Source of the DNA: an uncultured Opitutales bacterium
GTDB lineage: Bacteria; Verrucomicrobiota; Verrucomicrobiia; Opitutales; Intestinicryptomonadaceae
Assembly: GCA_900548275.1 (NCBI GenBank)
Contig: URJY01000006.1
Location: 1 to 64,000, forward strand
Reading direction: 5' to 3'
Length of the DNA: 64,000 nt
The notes under the pieces were generated by a model. It was given only the letters and a program-made list of their open reading frames with translations, had not been told where the DNA came from and ran no database searches. The translations under genes were made by a program, and so were the position numbers. Of this stretch, positions 47,934-57,016 are shown piece after piece (the stretch's first letter is position 1; every line of letters begins with the position of its first letter).

Positions 47934-48176
47934 GAACGACTGCCTTTCTCTGCCTTGCCGCGTGCGGTCTTTTCGCCGAACAGCCCATCGTTCTTAAAAC
48001 GCAGGGTAGCTTTGCCGTCGGAGGAAATGCTCAACAAAATCGGCGGCGACGTAAGGGTAGTCCACCTTCCCGAAATCGGCGTGCGCGGCAACACACACTT
48101 CCCGATGTCGGACACAAACAACGTCGAGATTGCCGACATCCTCTCGAAATGGCTCGCAGAGAAAAAGCTCGATTAG
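47930..48176 (+). pseudogene. Alpha/beta hydrolase remnant with internal deletion
   Basis: The 5' end encodes a signal peptide and mature start (TTAFLCLAACGLFAEQPIVL, then KTQGSFAVGG). Near 48025 the reading shifts and the next homologous piece is the extreme C-terminus EMLNKIGGDVRVVHLPEIGV followed by GNTHFPMSDTNNVEIADI. Both ends match one family of exported esterase-like alpha/beta hydrolases, so the whole catalytic middle has been deleted. Confidence 0.7.
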
Positions 48177-48223
48177 CCCAACTATTCCCGAAACCGAAAA
48201 AAACAGACACGGAAAACAATATG

Positions 48224-48342
48224 AAAAAAAGCGTTACGATACTCACAGCCGAGGAGCATTCATAACGGGAGCCGATTTCCTTGTAGACGGGGGCGCGACA
48301 GCCGCATACTTTTACGACAACCTAAAGCCGCAAAAACAATAA
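48224..48342 (+). pseudogene. Short-chain dehydrogenase remnant
   Basis: From 48250 the frame encodes GAFITGADFLVDGGATAAYF and YDNLKPQKQ, the typical C-terminus of an SDR oxidoreductase. It is preceded in another frame by an orphan start MKKSVTILTAEEHS (48224). The Rossmann fold and the YxxxK site are gone. Confidence 0.7.
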
Positions 48343-48515
48343 GCACGACATAAACAGCACCCCCCGACAAACGACATAATCCATCCGCCCGCGAAAGACA
48401 CAAAAAACGCGCTCATCCGAAAATTTGCCGTTTCGGAAAATGTTGATTTTCTGCGATTGTGTTTACTTGTGTTGTGTCAAAAAGTTCGAAAAAATTTTGC
48501 GAATTTTATTAGACT

Positions 48516-48531
48516 ACAGTATTTCGAATAC
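48516..48531 (+). promoter_or_regulatory. Third copy of the palindromic 16-mer upstream of a PEP-CTERM gene
   Basis: ACAGTATTTCGAATAC matches ACAGTATTGGGAATAC at 33756-33771 except for two central bases and lies in the same orientation, 14 bases before the ATG at 48546. It may be an operator or a recombinase site. Confidence 0.45.
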
Positions 48532-48545
48532 GATATCACAGCGGG

Positions 48546-49442
48546 ATGAAAATCAGAAAATCACTCACTATACTTGCATCATTTGCGGCGTTGATTTCCG
48601 CGCATGCCGCCGACGATTCGCTCGGGCTTGACGCCACAATCAGCGATTCGGTTTCGTACGAAAACCGCTTGGCTCTCGGCGGCAGCAACGCCACGCTGCT
48701 CATCACATCGACGGGCGAACTGAGCACGCCCAAGGGCATTCTCATTCAGGGCACAAATGTTACAATCGACGTCGAAGCGGGCGGCAAAATTCTGACGAAA
48801 TCGATTTTGATGTCGCAGAACGGCACAATTACAATAAAGTTCGGCGACGCAAGTTCGATAATGAACGAAGATGGAACGAAAGGCACAACTTTCACGAACC
48901 GCAAATCGAACCTGACCTTCGACCTCTCGTCCGTAAAGAATGCGTCCGCAATGAACATCGGAACGGTTTCGACAACGCCCCTCTCGACGGTAAAATTCAA
49001 CCTCGGCAGCGGCACGTACGCGGCGACCATCACGCAAAATTACGACTGGAACGCCCTTGTGCCCGACTCCGCAAAACAGCTTATCGAAGTAGACAATTTC
49101 GAAAACAACAAAATCGCCCTCTCGGGCAAATTCTCGATTGTCGAACGCGAATCGGCTTCGTACCTGCGCTTCACGCTCACAACAAGCGAAGTGAACAACA
49201 TTCTTGCGAACACGACCGAAGGGCAGGCGTACCTCGACGCGCACCAAAACGAAGACGGAACATATTTCGCCGACTCCGCGCTTATCGGCTACGACGCCAA
49301 GGGCAACCTGCTCGCAAGTGGATGGTCTGTCGACTCGAACGGATTCCTCTACAACGCCGCGGCAGTTCCCGAACCCGCCGAGTGGGCGGCGATTTTCGGC
49401 GCGCTCGCACTGGCTATTGCGGCGTACCGCAGACGCGGATAG
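48546..49442 (+). CDS. PEP-CTERM surface protein
   Basis: The 298-residue product has a signal peptide (KSLTILASFAALISAHA), a beta-helix-like passenger rich in Thr, Asn and Gly (KILTKSILMSQNGTITIKFG) and the sorting tail VPEPAEWAAIFGALALAIAA plus YRRRG. It stands alone between the remnant block and ppdK, with a terminator after it. Confidence 0.88.
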   Translation: MKIRKSLTILASFAALISAHAADDSLGLDATISDSVSYENRLALGGSNATLLITSTGELSTPKGILIQGTNVTIDVEAGGKILTKSILMSQNGTITIKFGDASSIMNEDGTKGTTFTNRKSNLTFDLSSVKNASAMNIGTVSTTPLSTVKFNLGSGTYAATITQNYDWNALVPDSAKQLIEVDNFENNKIALSGKFSIVERESASYLRFTLTTSEVNNILANTTEGQAYLDAHQNEDGTYFADSALIGYDAKGNLLASGWSVDSNGFLYNAAAVPEPAEWAAIFGALALAIAAYRRRG

Positions 49443-49466
49443 TGTTCCGATTTTTCAACACATTCT

Positions 49467-49500
49467 AAACCGTCGCGGAGTTTTTCCCGACGGTTTTTCT
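49467..49500 (+). terminator. Terminator after the PEP-CTERM gene
   Basis: AAACCGTCG (49467-49475) pairs with CGACGGTTT (49488-49496), followed by TTCTTTTG. Confidence 0.75.
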
Positions 49501-49892
49501 TTTGTTTTTCGGGAGGAACGCGCGACATAAAAAACATCAAAAAACGTGAATATTCCGCAAAATAAAACACCGACACTTAAACGCCGACACCGCAATTTCC
49601 GCGAAAACCGCGATTATTGCGCGTTATCTCAAATATAAAATATTGACTTTATTTTTTAGTGTGCGAGAATTGGCACTCGTAGACCGATTATTTCGGGTTG
49701 GTTATCTCGCAACTGCGCTCTGCCGTCCGCGTTTCTCTCGGTCTTCCGCCTTTCCGTCTCGAAAGGCTCGGGGAATGTCCGCCCCCGCAGATACCGCCTG
49801 CCGCGAACGCGTCCGTTCGGATGCGTCAAACCGCGTAAACGGGTCGGTCGGCGGACAAACAAAAAAACGGAAACAACGAAAGACAATAAATT
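49501..49892 (+). other. Long non-coding leader or small RNA region upstream of ppdK
   Basis: About 390 bases without a credible gene. An AT-rich promoter-like part (TATAAAATATTGACTTTA, about 49632-49650) is followed by about 200 bases of GC-rich, hairpin-prone DNA (for example CGAG-8-CTCG near 49665) up to an AACAACGAAAG run before the start. It may be a structured 5' leader of ppdK or an independent small RNA. Confidence 0.4.
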
Positions 49893-52673
49893 ATGGCAAA
49901 AAAAGTTGCTGCAAAAAAACCCCAAAAGAAAGCTTCCGCAAAATCGGCGGCAAACGCAAAAAATAAAAAATATACCTACCTGTTCGGCGTGAAAACCGAC
50001 GGCGACGCGAAAATGCGCAACCTCCTCGGCGGCAAGGGCGCGAACCTCGCGGAAATGGCGCGCATAGGTCTGCCCGTTCCCCCAGGTTTCACAATCACAA
50101 CCGAAGTCTGCACCTATTTCTACGAAAACGGGAAAAAATATCCGTCGTGCCTCGACGCACAAGTCAGGGCGGGCGTGCAGTCGGTCGAAAAGCAGATGGG
50201 CAAAATTTTCGGCGACGAAAAAGACCCCCTGCTCTTCTCCGTGCGCTCGGGCGCGCGCGAGTCCATGCCCGGGATGATGGACACAATCCTCAACCTCGGG
50301 CTCAACGACAAAACCGTAGAGGGGCTCGCCGCAAAAACCCAAAATCCGCGCTTCGCGTGGGACTGCTACCGCCGCTTCATCCAGATGTACGGCGACGTTG
50401 TGATGGGCGTCCAAGCCCGCAATGAAGCCGATGTCGAACCCTTCCACCACGTGATGGAGGGCTTGAAGTCGGAAGTCGGCGCAAGGCTCGATACCGACCT
50501 TACGGTCGACGCACTCAAGGAGCTTGTCAAACGCTACAAGGTGCTCATCAAACAGCGCGCGGGCAAGTCGTTCCCGCAGGATGTCTACGAGCAGCTCTGG
50601 GGCGCAATCGGCGCGGTCTTCGGCTCGTGGATGAACGAAAGGGCAATTCTCTACCGACAGAAATACAACATCCCCGCATCGTGGGGCACGGCGGTGAACG
50701 TGCAGACAATGGTCTTCGGCAACAAGGGCGAAACGAGCGCAACGGGCGTTGCATTCACGCGCGACCCCGCAAACGGCGAAAACCAGTTCTACGGCGAATA
50801 CCTCATCAACGCACAGGGCGAAGACGTGGTGGCGGGCGTGCGCACGCCGCATAAAATCGCCGAACTTTCAAAGGAAATGCCCAAGGCGTTCAAGGAACTT
50901 CTGGCAATCCGCAAAAAGCTCGAAAACCACTTCAAGGATATGCAGGACTTCGAATTTACAATCGAAGAAAACAAACTGTATATGCTCCAGACGCGCAACG
51001 GCAAACGCACGGGCATGGCGGCGGTGCGCATCGCGGTAGAAATGAACAAGGAACGCTTCATGGACGAAAAGACGGCGGTTCAGAAAATCCCCGCCGACTC
51101 AATCTCGAGCCTGCTCGTTCCCGTGTTCGACCCCGCGGCAGTCAAAAAGGCAAAAGTCGTGGCAAAAGGTCTCGCGGCGGGCCCGGGGGCTGCATCGGGC
51201 GAAGTGGTGTTCACGGCGGCTCAGGCGGAACTCGTGGCATCGCGCGGACGCAAGTCCATACTCTGCCGCGAGGAAACATCGCCCGAAGACCTGCGCGGTA
51301 TGATTGCCGCCGAAGGCATCCTGACATCGCGCGGCGGCGTAAGCTCGCACGCGGCACTTGTCGCGCGACAGATGGGCAAAGTCTGCATATGCGGCGCAAG
51401 CGATATCGTGATGGACTACCAAAAACGCCTGATGACCGTGGGCGACTACATCATCAAGGAAGGCGACTACATTTCAATCGACGGCACGACGGGCGAGATT
51501 TTCCTCGGCGAAATCGAAACCGCACCGAGCGAAGTAATCCGCGTACTCTCGGGTAAAATGAAACCCGCCAAGAGCTATACCTACCGACTCTTCGAAACGG
51601 TGATGAAGTGGGCGGACAAATACCGCAAACTCGGAATCCGCACGAACGCCGACACGCCCGAACAGGCGAAACGCGCAGTGCAGTTCGGCGCGGAGGGTAT
51701 CGGACTTTGCCGCACGGAACATATGTTCTTCGAGGGCGACAGAATCGACGCCGTCCGCGAAATGATTCTCGCAAGCGACCTCGCCGAACGCGAAAAGGCG
51801 CTCAAAAAGCTCCTACCCTACCAGAGAAAAGACTTCGAGGGAATCTTCAAGGCAATGGAGGGTCTGCCCGTAACAATCAGACTGCTCGACCCGCCATTGC
51901 ACGAATTCCTCCCGCACGAAAGCGCGGCGCGCAACGCACTCGCCGAAAAGATGAACCTGCCGCCCGAAATTCTGGCGGAACGCTGCAAGGCACTCGAAGA
52001 GCAGAACCCGATGCTCGGACACCGCGGCTGCCGCCTCGGCAACAGCTTCCCCGAAATCACCAAGATGCAGGCTCGCGCAATATTCGAAGCGGCGGCATCG
52101 CTGATTAAGAAAGGCAAAAAGGTCAAGGTCGAAATTATGGTGCCGCTCGTGGGCTTCGTGCAGGAACTCAAATTCCAAGCGGCAACCATTAGGGAAGTCT
52201 GCGAACAGGTGATGAAAGAAAAGAAAGTCAAGATTGACTATATGCTCGGCACTATGATTGAAGTTCCGCGCGGCGCACTCACGGCGGACGAAATCGCGGA
52301 AGTTGCGCAGTTCTTCTCGTTCGGCACAAACGACCTCACCCAAACGGGGCTCGGAATGAGCCGCGACGACGCGGGAAGCTTCCTCGGACGCTACAAGGAA
52401 CTCGACATCCTGCCGAAGAACCCGTTCGCGTCAATCGACGTAAACGGCGTCGGACAGCTCGTAAGAATCGGCGCGGAAAAGGGACGCTCAGTCCGCAAGG
52501 ATTTGAAGCTCGGCATCTGCGGCGAACACGGCGGCGACCCCGACTCCATCACATTCTTCAACGACGTAGGCTTGAACTACGTAAGCTGCTCGCCGCCGAG
52601 AGTGCCCGTAGCGCGCCTCGCAGCGGCACAAGCCGCCCTGAAAGCGGAAGCTGCAAAGAAGTCGAAGAAATAG
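49893..52673 (+). CDS. ppdK: Pyruvate, phosphate dikinase with basic N-terminal tail
   Basis: Interconverts pyruvate + ATP + Pi and PEP + AMP + PPi, giving PPi-linked glycolysis or gluconeogenesis. The 926 residues exceed the usual 870-900 because of a leading Lys/Ala tail ([20 protein letters not shown]) before the conserved [20 protein letters not shown]. The nucleotide domain ([40 protein letters not shown]), the swivelling phosphohistidine H486 in [14 protein letters not shown] and the PEP domain with C876 in [10 protein letters not shown] are intact. A monocistronic unit with a terminator. Confidence 0.96.
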   Translation: MAKKVAAKKPQKKASAKSAANAKNKKYTYLFGVKTDGDAKMRNLLGGKGANLAEMARIGLPVPPGFTITTEVCTYFYENGKKYPSCLDAQVRAGVQSVEKQMGKIFGDEKDPLLFSVRSGARESMPGMMDTILNLGLNDKTVEGLAAKTQNPRFAWDCYRRFIQMYGDVVMGVQARNEADVEPFHHVMEGLKSEVGARLDTDLTVDALKELVKRYKVLIKQRAGKSFPQDVYEQLWGAIGAVFGSWMNERAILYRQKYNIPASWGTAVNVQTMVFGNKGETSATGVAFTRDPANGENQFYGEYLINAQGEDVVAGVRTPHKIAELSKEMPKAFKELLAIRKKLENHFKDMQDFEFTIEENKLYMLQTRNGKRTGMAAVRIAVEMNKERFMDEKTAVQKIPADSISSLLVPVFDPAAVKKAKVVAKGLAAGPGAASGEVVFTAAQAELVASRGRKSILCREETSPEDLRGMIAAEGILTSRGGVSSHAALVARQMGKVCICGASDIVMDYQKRLMTVGDYIIKEGDYISIDGTTGEIFLGEIETAPSEVIRVLSGKMKPAKSYTYRLFETVMKWADKYRKLGIRTNADTPEQAKRAVQFGAEGIGLCRTEHMFFEGDRIDAVREMILASDLAEREKALKKLLPYQRKDFEGIFKAMEGLPVTIRLLDPPLHEFLPHESAARNALAEKMNLPPEILAERCKALEEQNPMLGHRGCRLGNSFPEITKMQARAIFEAAASLIKKGKKVKVEIMVPLVGFVQELKFQAATIREVCEQVMKEKKVKIDYMLGTMIEVPRGALTADEIAEVAQFFSFGTNDLTQTGLGMSRDDAGSFLGRYKELDILPKNPFASIDVNGVGQLVRIGAEKGRSVRKDLKLGICGEHGGDPDSITFFNDVGLNYVSCSPPRVPVARLAAAQAALKAEAAKKSKK

Positions 52674-52696
52674 GCGACAACATCTAAACCTTACAA

Positions 52697-52726
52697 ACGC
52701 GAGCCCGAAAGAGCCCGCGTTTTTTT
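52697..52726 (+). terminator. Terminator after ppdK
   Basis: ACGCGAGC/GCCCGCGT with one A-C mismatch and loop CCGAAAGA, then seven T. Confidence 0.7.
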
Positions 52727-52760
52727 GCGCACAAGGAAAAGGAGAACAACAAATCAAATC

Positions 52761-52788
52761 TTGACAAATATATACATATAAATACAAA
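52761..52788 (+). promoter_or_regulatory. Probable promoter of the Sel1 gene pair
   Basis: A perfect TTGACA (52761-52766) is followed by a very AT-rich tract; TACAAA at 52783-52788 gives 16-base spacing. About 75 bases precede the start codon. Confidence 0.45.
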
Positions 52789-52865
52789 GTAAAATAAAGA
52801 GGAAGATAAAGGGAAGATTTCCCGACTTCCCCCGAAAAAAAAATAAAGAATCGAAAACAACTAAA

Positions 52866-53777
52866 ATGAAAAAACTCGTATTGTTTACACTCGCATTACT
52901 CTTTACATCAATATTCTTGGCGGGATGTTCGCCCGAAGCGAGAAAGGCAAAACACTACCGCAAAGCGGCGGAACAAGGTTTTGCCCAAGCACAATACGAA
53001 CTTGGCAATTACTATCTATTAGGAAAGGGCGTAGAACAATCGGAAACAGAAGCGGTTAAGTGGCTTACAAAAGCGGCGGAACAAGGTAATACCGATGCAA
53101 TGTCTTTGCTTGGTGGATTGTATATAAAGTATAAAAATCCCGCCGAACCCATTTTAGATAGAATTTGGACAGAGTTTGGAGCTTATGCATACAAAACTCG
53201 CAACACTAATCCATACGAAAATTTGAGACATTATAACATAAAAGAAAATATACCGGAAGGTAAAATGTGGCTTACAAAAGCGGCAGAACTGGGTAATCCT
53301 AATGCTATGTTAAAACTTTCATTCATTTGCCGTAGAGAACTACAACTGGAGGATGGGAAAAAATGGCTCAAAAAAGCGGCGGAACTGGATAATATCGACG
53401 CTATGTTCGTCCTTGGTTTGCGTTACATCGTTGGGAAAAGTTACAACGTTGGGGCAAAATACAACCTCGAAGATATCGACGAAGGAATAAGATTGATCAA
53501 AATAGTGGCGGAACAAGGTAATGTAGATGCCATGGGTATACTTGGAACACTTTACCTAATAGGCGGAGATATTCATTATGGTAAAGCTCTTATAAGCTCA
53601 TACTTTCACGGCAGTGAATTGCTATGTTACGCGATGGGTTGCTACCCACCAAGGATAGATCGTGCCGAAGCGACAATATGGCTCAAGAAAGCAAGTGAGC
53701 GTGGACACGAAGAAGCCAAACTGATATTAACTAGAATGAACATTGAAAATTACGAATATGTGATCACTGAAAAATAA
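52866..53777 (+). CDS. Sel1-repeat lipoprotein
   Basis: The 303-residue product starts MKKLVLFTLALLFTSIFLAG followed by C21, a lipobox (LAGC). Sel1-type helix pairs follow: AEQGFAQAQYELGNYYLLGKG, AEQGNTDAMSLLGGLYI, AELGNPNAMLKLSFI, AELDNIDAMFVLGLRYI, SERGHEEAKLILTRM. The product is likely anchored to a membrane as an interaction scaffold. It is followed after five bases by a second Sel1 gene. Codon use is somewhat AT-richer than in the neighbouring genes. Confidence 0.86.
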   Translation: MKKLVLFTLALLFTSIFLAGCSPEARKAKHYRKAAEQGFAQAQYELGNYYLLGKGVEQSETEAVKWLTKAAEQGNTDAMSLLGGLYIKYKNPAEPILDRIWTEFGAYAYKTRNTNPYENLRHYNIKENIPEGKMWLTKAAELGNPNAMLKLSFICRRELQLEDGKKWLKKAAELDNIDAMFVLGLRYIVGKSYNVGAKYNLEDIDEGIRLIKIVAEQGNVDAMGILGTLYLIGGDIHYGKALISSYFHGSELLCYAMGCYPPRIDRAEATIWLKKASERGHEEAKLILTRMNIENYEYVITEK

Positions 53778-53782
53778 CGAAT

Positions 53783-54631
53783 ATGAAAAAAGCCCTAAAA
53801 GCAATACTTATTTTTCTGTTAAAATCAGCACTCGTACTTGGTGTTTTATGCGCCATAATATTGACCGCAGGATGGTTTCTTTTACCTGAATGGATAAAAA
53901 CCTACAACATGGCTGACGACCTCGAAAGAGCTGGCAAAATAGAGGAAGCCATTGCCGTTTACAAACAGGAAGCCGAAAAAGGAAATTCGTATGCGGCGGC
54001 ACAAGCCTGTCGTTTATACGTTTCCAATAAAAACTTTATCGGAGCGGAAATGTGGCTAAAAAAGGTAGCCGAAAAAGGAGATGGATACGCCGCGCTAATG
54101 CTTTCCGCCATGTATTTGGCAGACAAAGATATCGACGGCAACCCAAATCCGCTAAAAAATATAGCGGAAGCCGAAAAATGGCTTAGTAGCATAGGTCGTG
54201 ACTCAATAGCTAATTCTATAGCACACAGTTTCGCCCGCTACGGACTCGGAATGTTGTATCTAACAGGTACCCCAACATTCTATTATGACATATTGGATAA
54301 ACTAAAAATGTACGGAATCGACAACCTCTGCTTCGTGAGTACGTGTGTTGAAAAAGACATAAATAAAGCTTTCGGGTACTTTGCGGTAGCGTATGGGGAC
54401 CACTATAGTTCAGCCGCCTACGAACTCGGTATGCTATTTTATAACGGCACTGGAGTGAAAAAAGACATTGCCATGGCAAAAGAGATGTTCACAAAATCCA
54501 TTCATTGGGCATACTCGTTAGCTCCCGAAATGATTGAAAAAAACAAAATAAAAGAGGCGGAAGAAATGTTGCGCAAAATCGAAGAATCCGAGCAAAACGC
54601 AACCCCCGCAAAAAACACCGAAAACCAATAA
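53783..54631 (+). CDS. Membrane-anchored Sel1-repeat protein
   Basis: The 282-residue product has an N-terminal membrane segment (SALVLGVLCAIILTAGWFLL), then a repeat region (AEKGNSYAAAQACRLYVS, AEKGDGYAALMLSAMYLADK, YSSAAYELGMLFYNGTGVKK). No cleavage site or cysteine is apparent, so it is likely a bitopic membrane protein with the repeats in the periplasm. It pairs with the lipoprotein gene before it and ends inside its own terminator. Confidence 0.82.
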   Translation: MKKALKAILIFLLKSALVLGVLCAIILTAGWFLLPEWIKTYNMADDLERAGKIEEAIAVYKQEAEKGNSYAAAQACRLYVSNKNFIGAEMWLKKVAEKGDGYAALMLSAMYLADKDIDGNPNPLKNIAEAEKWLSSIGRDSIANSIAHSFARYGLGMLYLTGTPTFYYDILDKLKMYGIDNLCFVSTCVEKDINKAFGYFAVAYGDHYSSAAYELGMLFYNGTGVKKDIAMAKEMFTKSIHWAYSLAPEMIEKNKIKEAEEMLRKIEESEQNATPAKNTENQ

Positions 54632-54645
54632 GTTTTCGGTGTTTT
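54612..54645. terminator. Bidirectional terminator after the Sel1 pair
   Basis: AAAACACCGAAAAC (54612-54625) pairs with GTTTTCGGTGTTTT (54632-54645) around CAATAA. The left arm is coding sequence. It can serve the plus-strand pair and convergent prfB. Confidence 0.85.
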
Positions 54646-54693
54646 AAATTTCCGTCGAACCTCGGGCGCGGCGGCGGCGCAATCGGCTCGCCG

Positions 54694-55846
54694 CTATTCG
54701 TCTTCGGTCAGATAGTTCTTGTTGCGAGTGGTCGGGCCGCCCGCCCTCAGCCACGCATTTATGAACAGGTCGATATCGCCGTCCATCACCGCCTGCAGGT
54801 TGCCCGTTTCCGCGCCAGTCCTCAGGTCTTTCACCATTTGGTAGGGTTGGAAGACGTAGCTGCGTATCTGGTTGCCCCACGAAATTTCGCCCTTTTCGCC
54901 GTAGAATCTGTCCATCTCGGCGCGTTTCTGGTCGAGCAGTTTTTCGTAGAGTCGGCTCTTGAGAATTTTCATTGCGCTCGCCTTGTTCTTGAACTGCGAA
55001 CGCTCGTTCTGGCACGCCACGACTATCCCCGACGGAATGTGCGTTATGCGCACCGCGCTTTCGGTCTTGTTGACGTGCTGCCCGCCCTTGCCGCTCGAGC
55101 GATATGTGTCTATTTTCAAGTCCTCTTCCTTGATGTCCATATCGATGTCGTCTTCGATTTCCGCGATGACGTCTACCGACGCGAACGATGTGTGTCTGCG
55201 TTTGTTTGCGTCGAACGGGCTGATGCGCACGAGTCTGTGCACGCCGCGTTCCGCCTTTGCGTAGCCGTATGCGTTCGCCCCAACGATTCTGAAAGTGATG
55301 CGCGATACCCCCGCTTCTTCGCCGTCCTGCACGTCTTCGATTTCTACCTTGAAGCCGCGCCGTTCGCCCCAACGCATATACATTCTGAAGAGCATTTCCG
55401 CCCAGTCGCAGCTTTCCGTGCCGCCCGCGCCCGCGTGGATTGTCATAATTGCGTTCGACGAATCGAGCGGCCCGCAGAGGAACGACTCAATCTCGATTTT
55501 GTCCAAATCTGAATGAAGCTTGCGTGTTTCGTCGGCAAGTTCGGCGGCGAGTGCCTCGTCGGGCTCGGACTCTTCGGCGAGTTCGAAAAGCGCGTTGAGG
55601 TCGTCGACTCTCTGCTTGAGAGCCGTTTGCGGCGCGACAATCCCCTTAAGGTGCGTCATTTCGGCGACAACCTGTTGGGCTTCGGTCTGGTTGTCCCAGA
55701 AGTCCTGACGCGCCATCTGTTTTTCAAGCTCCGCTATGCGGTCGCACTTCGCGGGGACGTCAAAGAAACCTCCACAAATACCCCGCCCTGCGCGAGATGT
55801 CCTCGGCGGCGGCTTTTACTTCCATATCGACTATCATATGTTCCAT
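54694..55846 (-). CDS. prfB: Peptide chain release factor 2, with programmed +1 frameshift
   Basis: Releases completed chains at UGA and UAA. The first frame reads from ATG 55846 (alternatives 55837, 55825) for 28 codons to CTT TGA C at 55765-55759; a +1 shift then gives [20 protein letters not shown] and continues to the stop at 54694. The main frame has [35 protein letters not shown] with the SPF-type stop-reading motif, and the catalytic GGQ in [14 protein letters not shown]. Total 376-383 residues against about 365 in E. coli. The shift site is the classical autoregulatory one, so scarcity of RF2 at UGA raises its own synthesis. Confidence 0.93.
55759..55771 (-). other. Programmed frameshift site of prfB
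   Basis: On the minus strand AGGTTTCTTTGAC: an AGG-type internal Shine-Dalgarno element (within TGGAGG), slippery CTT and in-frame UGA followed by C. This is the same arrangement as the known RF2 recoding site. Confidence 0.9.
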
Positions 55847-55966
55847 TTTCGAAATCGGCGGCACATTATCAATACAAAAAAGCTTGAAATCGGAAAATAC
55901 CTAAGAATACTTACAAACAAGAAGCGTTCGACGCACGAGCGCGTTTTAATTTCAAAAAAATACGAT

Positions 55967-56269
55967 ATGTCAGAAGAAATCCCCCAAGCGAACCCCTCCG
56001 TTTCGAACGAAACAGCCCCCGTTGCGCCCGCTCCCGTAGCGGCTGCACCCGCAGCTCCCGCGGCTCCCGTTTCCGCGCCCAAGCCCGTTGCGCCTGCGGT
56101 TGAACTGCCCAAGGCGAAATTTGCGGCCGCGGCGAAGCCCGTATCGGTTGCCGCGCCGAAAAATGTGGTTAATGTCGAAGAAAAACCGTCGATACTTGCC
56201 ATAGCGGTCGACGTTGTCGCCGCTGCGGTTGCCGTAGCGTTTGCGGTGTTAATCATTCTCGACATCTAA
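55967..56269 (+). CDS. Ala/Pro-rich small protein with C-terminal membrane helix
   Basis: The 100-residue product starts MSEEIPQANPSVSNETAPVA and is dominated by Ala and Pro up to about residue 75, then a helix (ILAIAVDVVAAAVAVAFAVL followed by IILDI) at the extreme C-terminus. This is a tail-anchored layout with a flexible cytoplasmic stretch, of unknown function. It lies 15 bases before trxA, so the two are probably cotranscribed; divergent from prfB. Confidence 0.72.
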   Translation: MSEEIPQANPSVSNETAPVAPAPVAAAPAAPAAPVSAPKPVAPAVELPKAKFAAAAKPVSVAAPKNVVNVEEKPSILAIAVDVVAAAVAVAFAVLIILDI

Positions 56270-56284
56270 CAAAAGGAAAAAATT

Positions 56285-56602
56285 ATGTCAAAAGTCATCC
56301 ACTTGAACGAAAAAAATTTCGACGAAACGGTCTCCACATCGAAGCCCGTTTTGGTTGACTTTTGGGCACCGTGGTGTGGACCGTGCAAAATGTTGGGTCC
56401 GACGATTGACGCGCTCGCCGAAGAAGTTGACGACTCCGTCGGCGTGGCAAAGGTCAATGTCGACGAATCCCCCGACCTTGCCCAGCGTTTCGGTATAAAT
56501 GCGATTCCCACTCTGCTTATATTCAAAAACGGGCACCCCGTAGGAACGGCGGGAACAAGGTCAAAAGACGACCTAAAAAAACAACTACTCCTCTACGTCT
56601 AA
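56285..56602 (+). CDS. trxA: Thioredoxin
   Basis: General cytosolic dithiol reductant; it can also feed DsbD at 7.6 kb. The 105-residue product carries the active site WAPWCGPCK (C31, C34), the buried aspartate in LVDFWAP, and the cis-proline in AIPTLLIFKNG (P75-76 region). AAAGGA precedes the ATG. Palindromic repeat modules start 24 bases after the stop. Confidence 0.96.
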   Translation: MSKVIHLNEKNFDETVSTSKPVLVDFWAPWCGPCKMLGPTIDALAEEVDDSVGVAKVNVDESPDLAQRFGINAIPTLLIFKNGHPVGTAGTRSKDDLKKQLLLYV

Positions 56603-56625
56603 TTTTTTTATATCTGTGATGCTTC

Positions 56626-56770
56626 GCGGCAACTATAGTTGCCGCTTTTTGTGTATAAGCAGGCTGCAGCCTGCACGGCTACGGAACTTCGTTCCTACTT
56701 GTGATACCTCGGCGCGACTATAGTCGCGCCTTTTGTGTATAAGTACGCATTACCTACGGTAATGGCTTTG
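56626..56770. repeat. Modular palindrome mosaic, copy 2
   Basis: Downstream of trxA: a 20-bp perfect palindrome with core ACTATAGT (56626-56645), TTTTTGTGTATAAG, GCAGGCTGCAGCCTGC (56659-56674), ACGGCTAC, GGAAC-TTC-GTTCC (56683-56695), GGCGCGACTATAGTCGCGCC (56711-56730), TTTTGTGTATAAG, CATTACC-TAC-GGTAATG (56748-56764), GCTTTG. The order is as at 2583-2706, with one extra ACTATAGT module at the front. Confidence 0.88.
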
Positions 56771-56846
56771 GTTTTTCGAACTTATCTTGCTGTTTACCGA
56801 AACATTCGAAACACCGTTGCTTCCCTCGGTTTTTATATAATACGAC

Positions 56847-56877
56847 AAAAAAAGCTTCGCAGTTGCGAAGCTTTTTT
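56847..56877. terminator. Bidirectional terminator-like hairpin
   Basis: A-run plus GCTTCGCA facing TGCGAAGC plus T-run. It can end transcription from trxA and from the minus strand. Confidence 0.75.
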
Positions 56878-56924
56878 GAATTGTAGAATTTTCAAACGCC
56901 CAATCGCTTGTTCTTGGATAGCTC

Positions 56925-56956
56925 AAAAAAAAAAGACACCGCGAGTTCGCGATGTC
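56925..56956 (-). terminator. Terminator of the downstream minus-strand PEP-CTERM gene
   Basis: On the minus strand GACATCGCG-AAC-TCGCGGTGTC is followed by ten T. It lies 66 bases after the gene's stop. Confidence 0.8.
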
Positions 56957-57016
56957 TTCGAGAGTTCGAACAGTAGGGGGAAGGCGGGAGTTTTTTCGGA
57001 GAAAAAACCGCCTATT

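Noticed and set aside
49643..49966. 107-codon frame upstream of ppdK
   Set aside because: It runs into the ppdK start in another frame, is Arg/Ser-rich without domain or ribosome site, and is more likely leader RNA.
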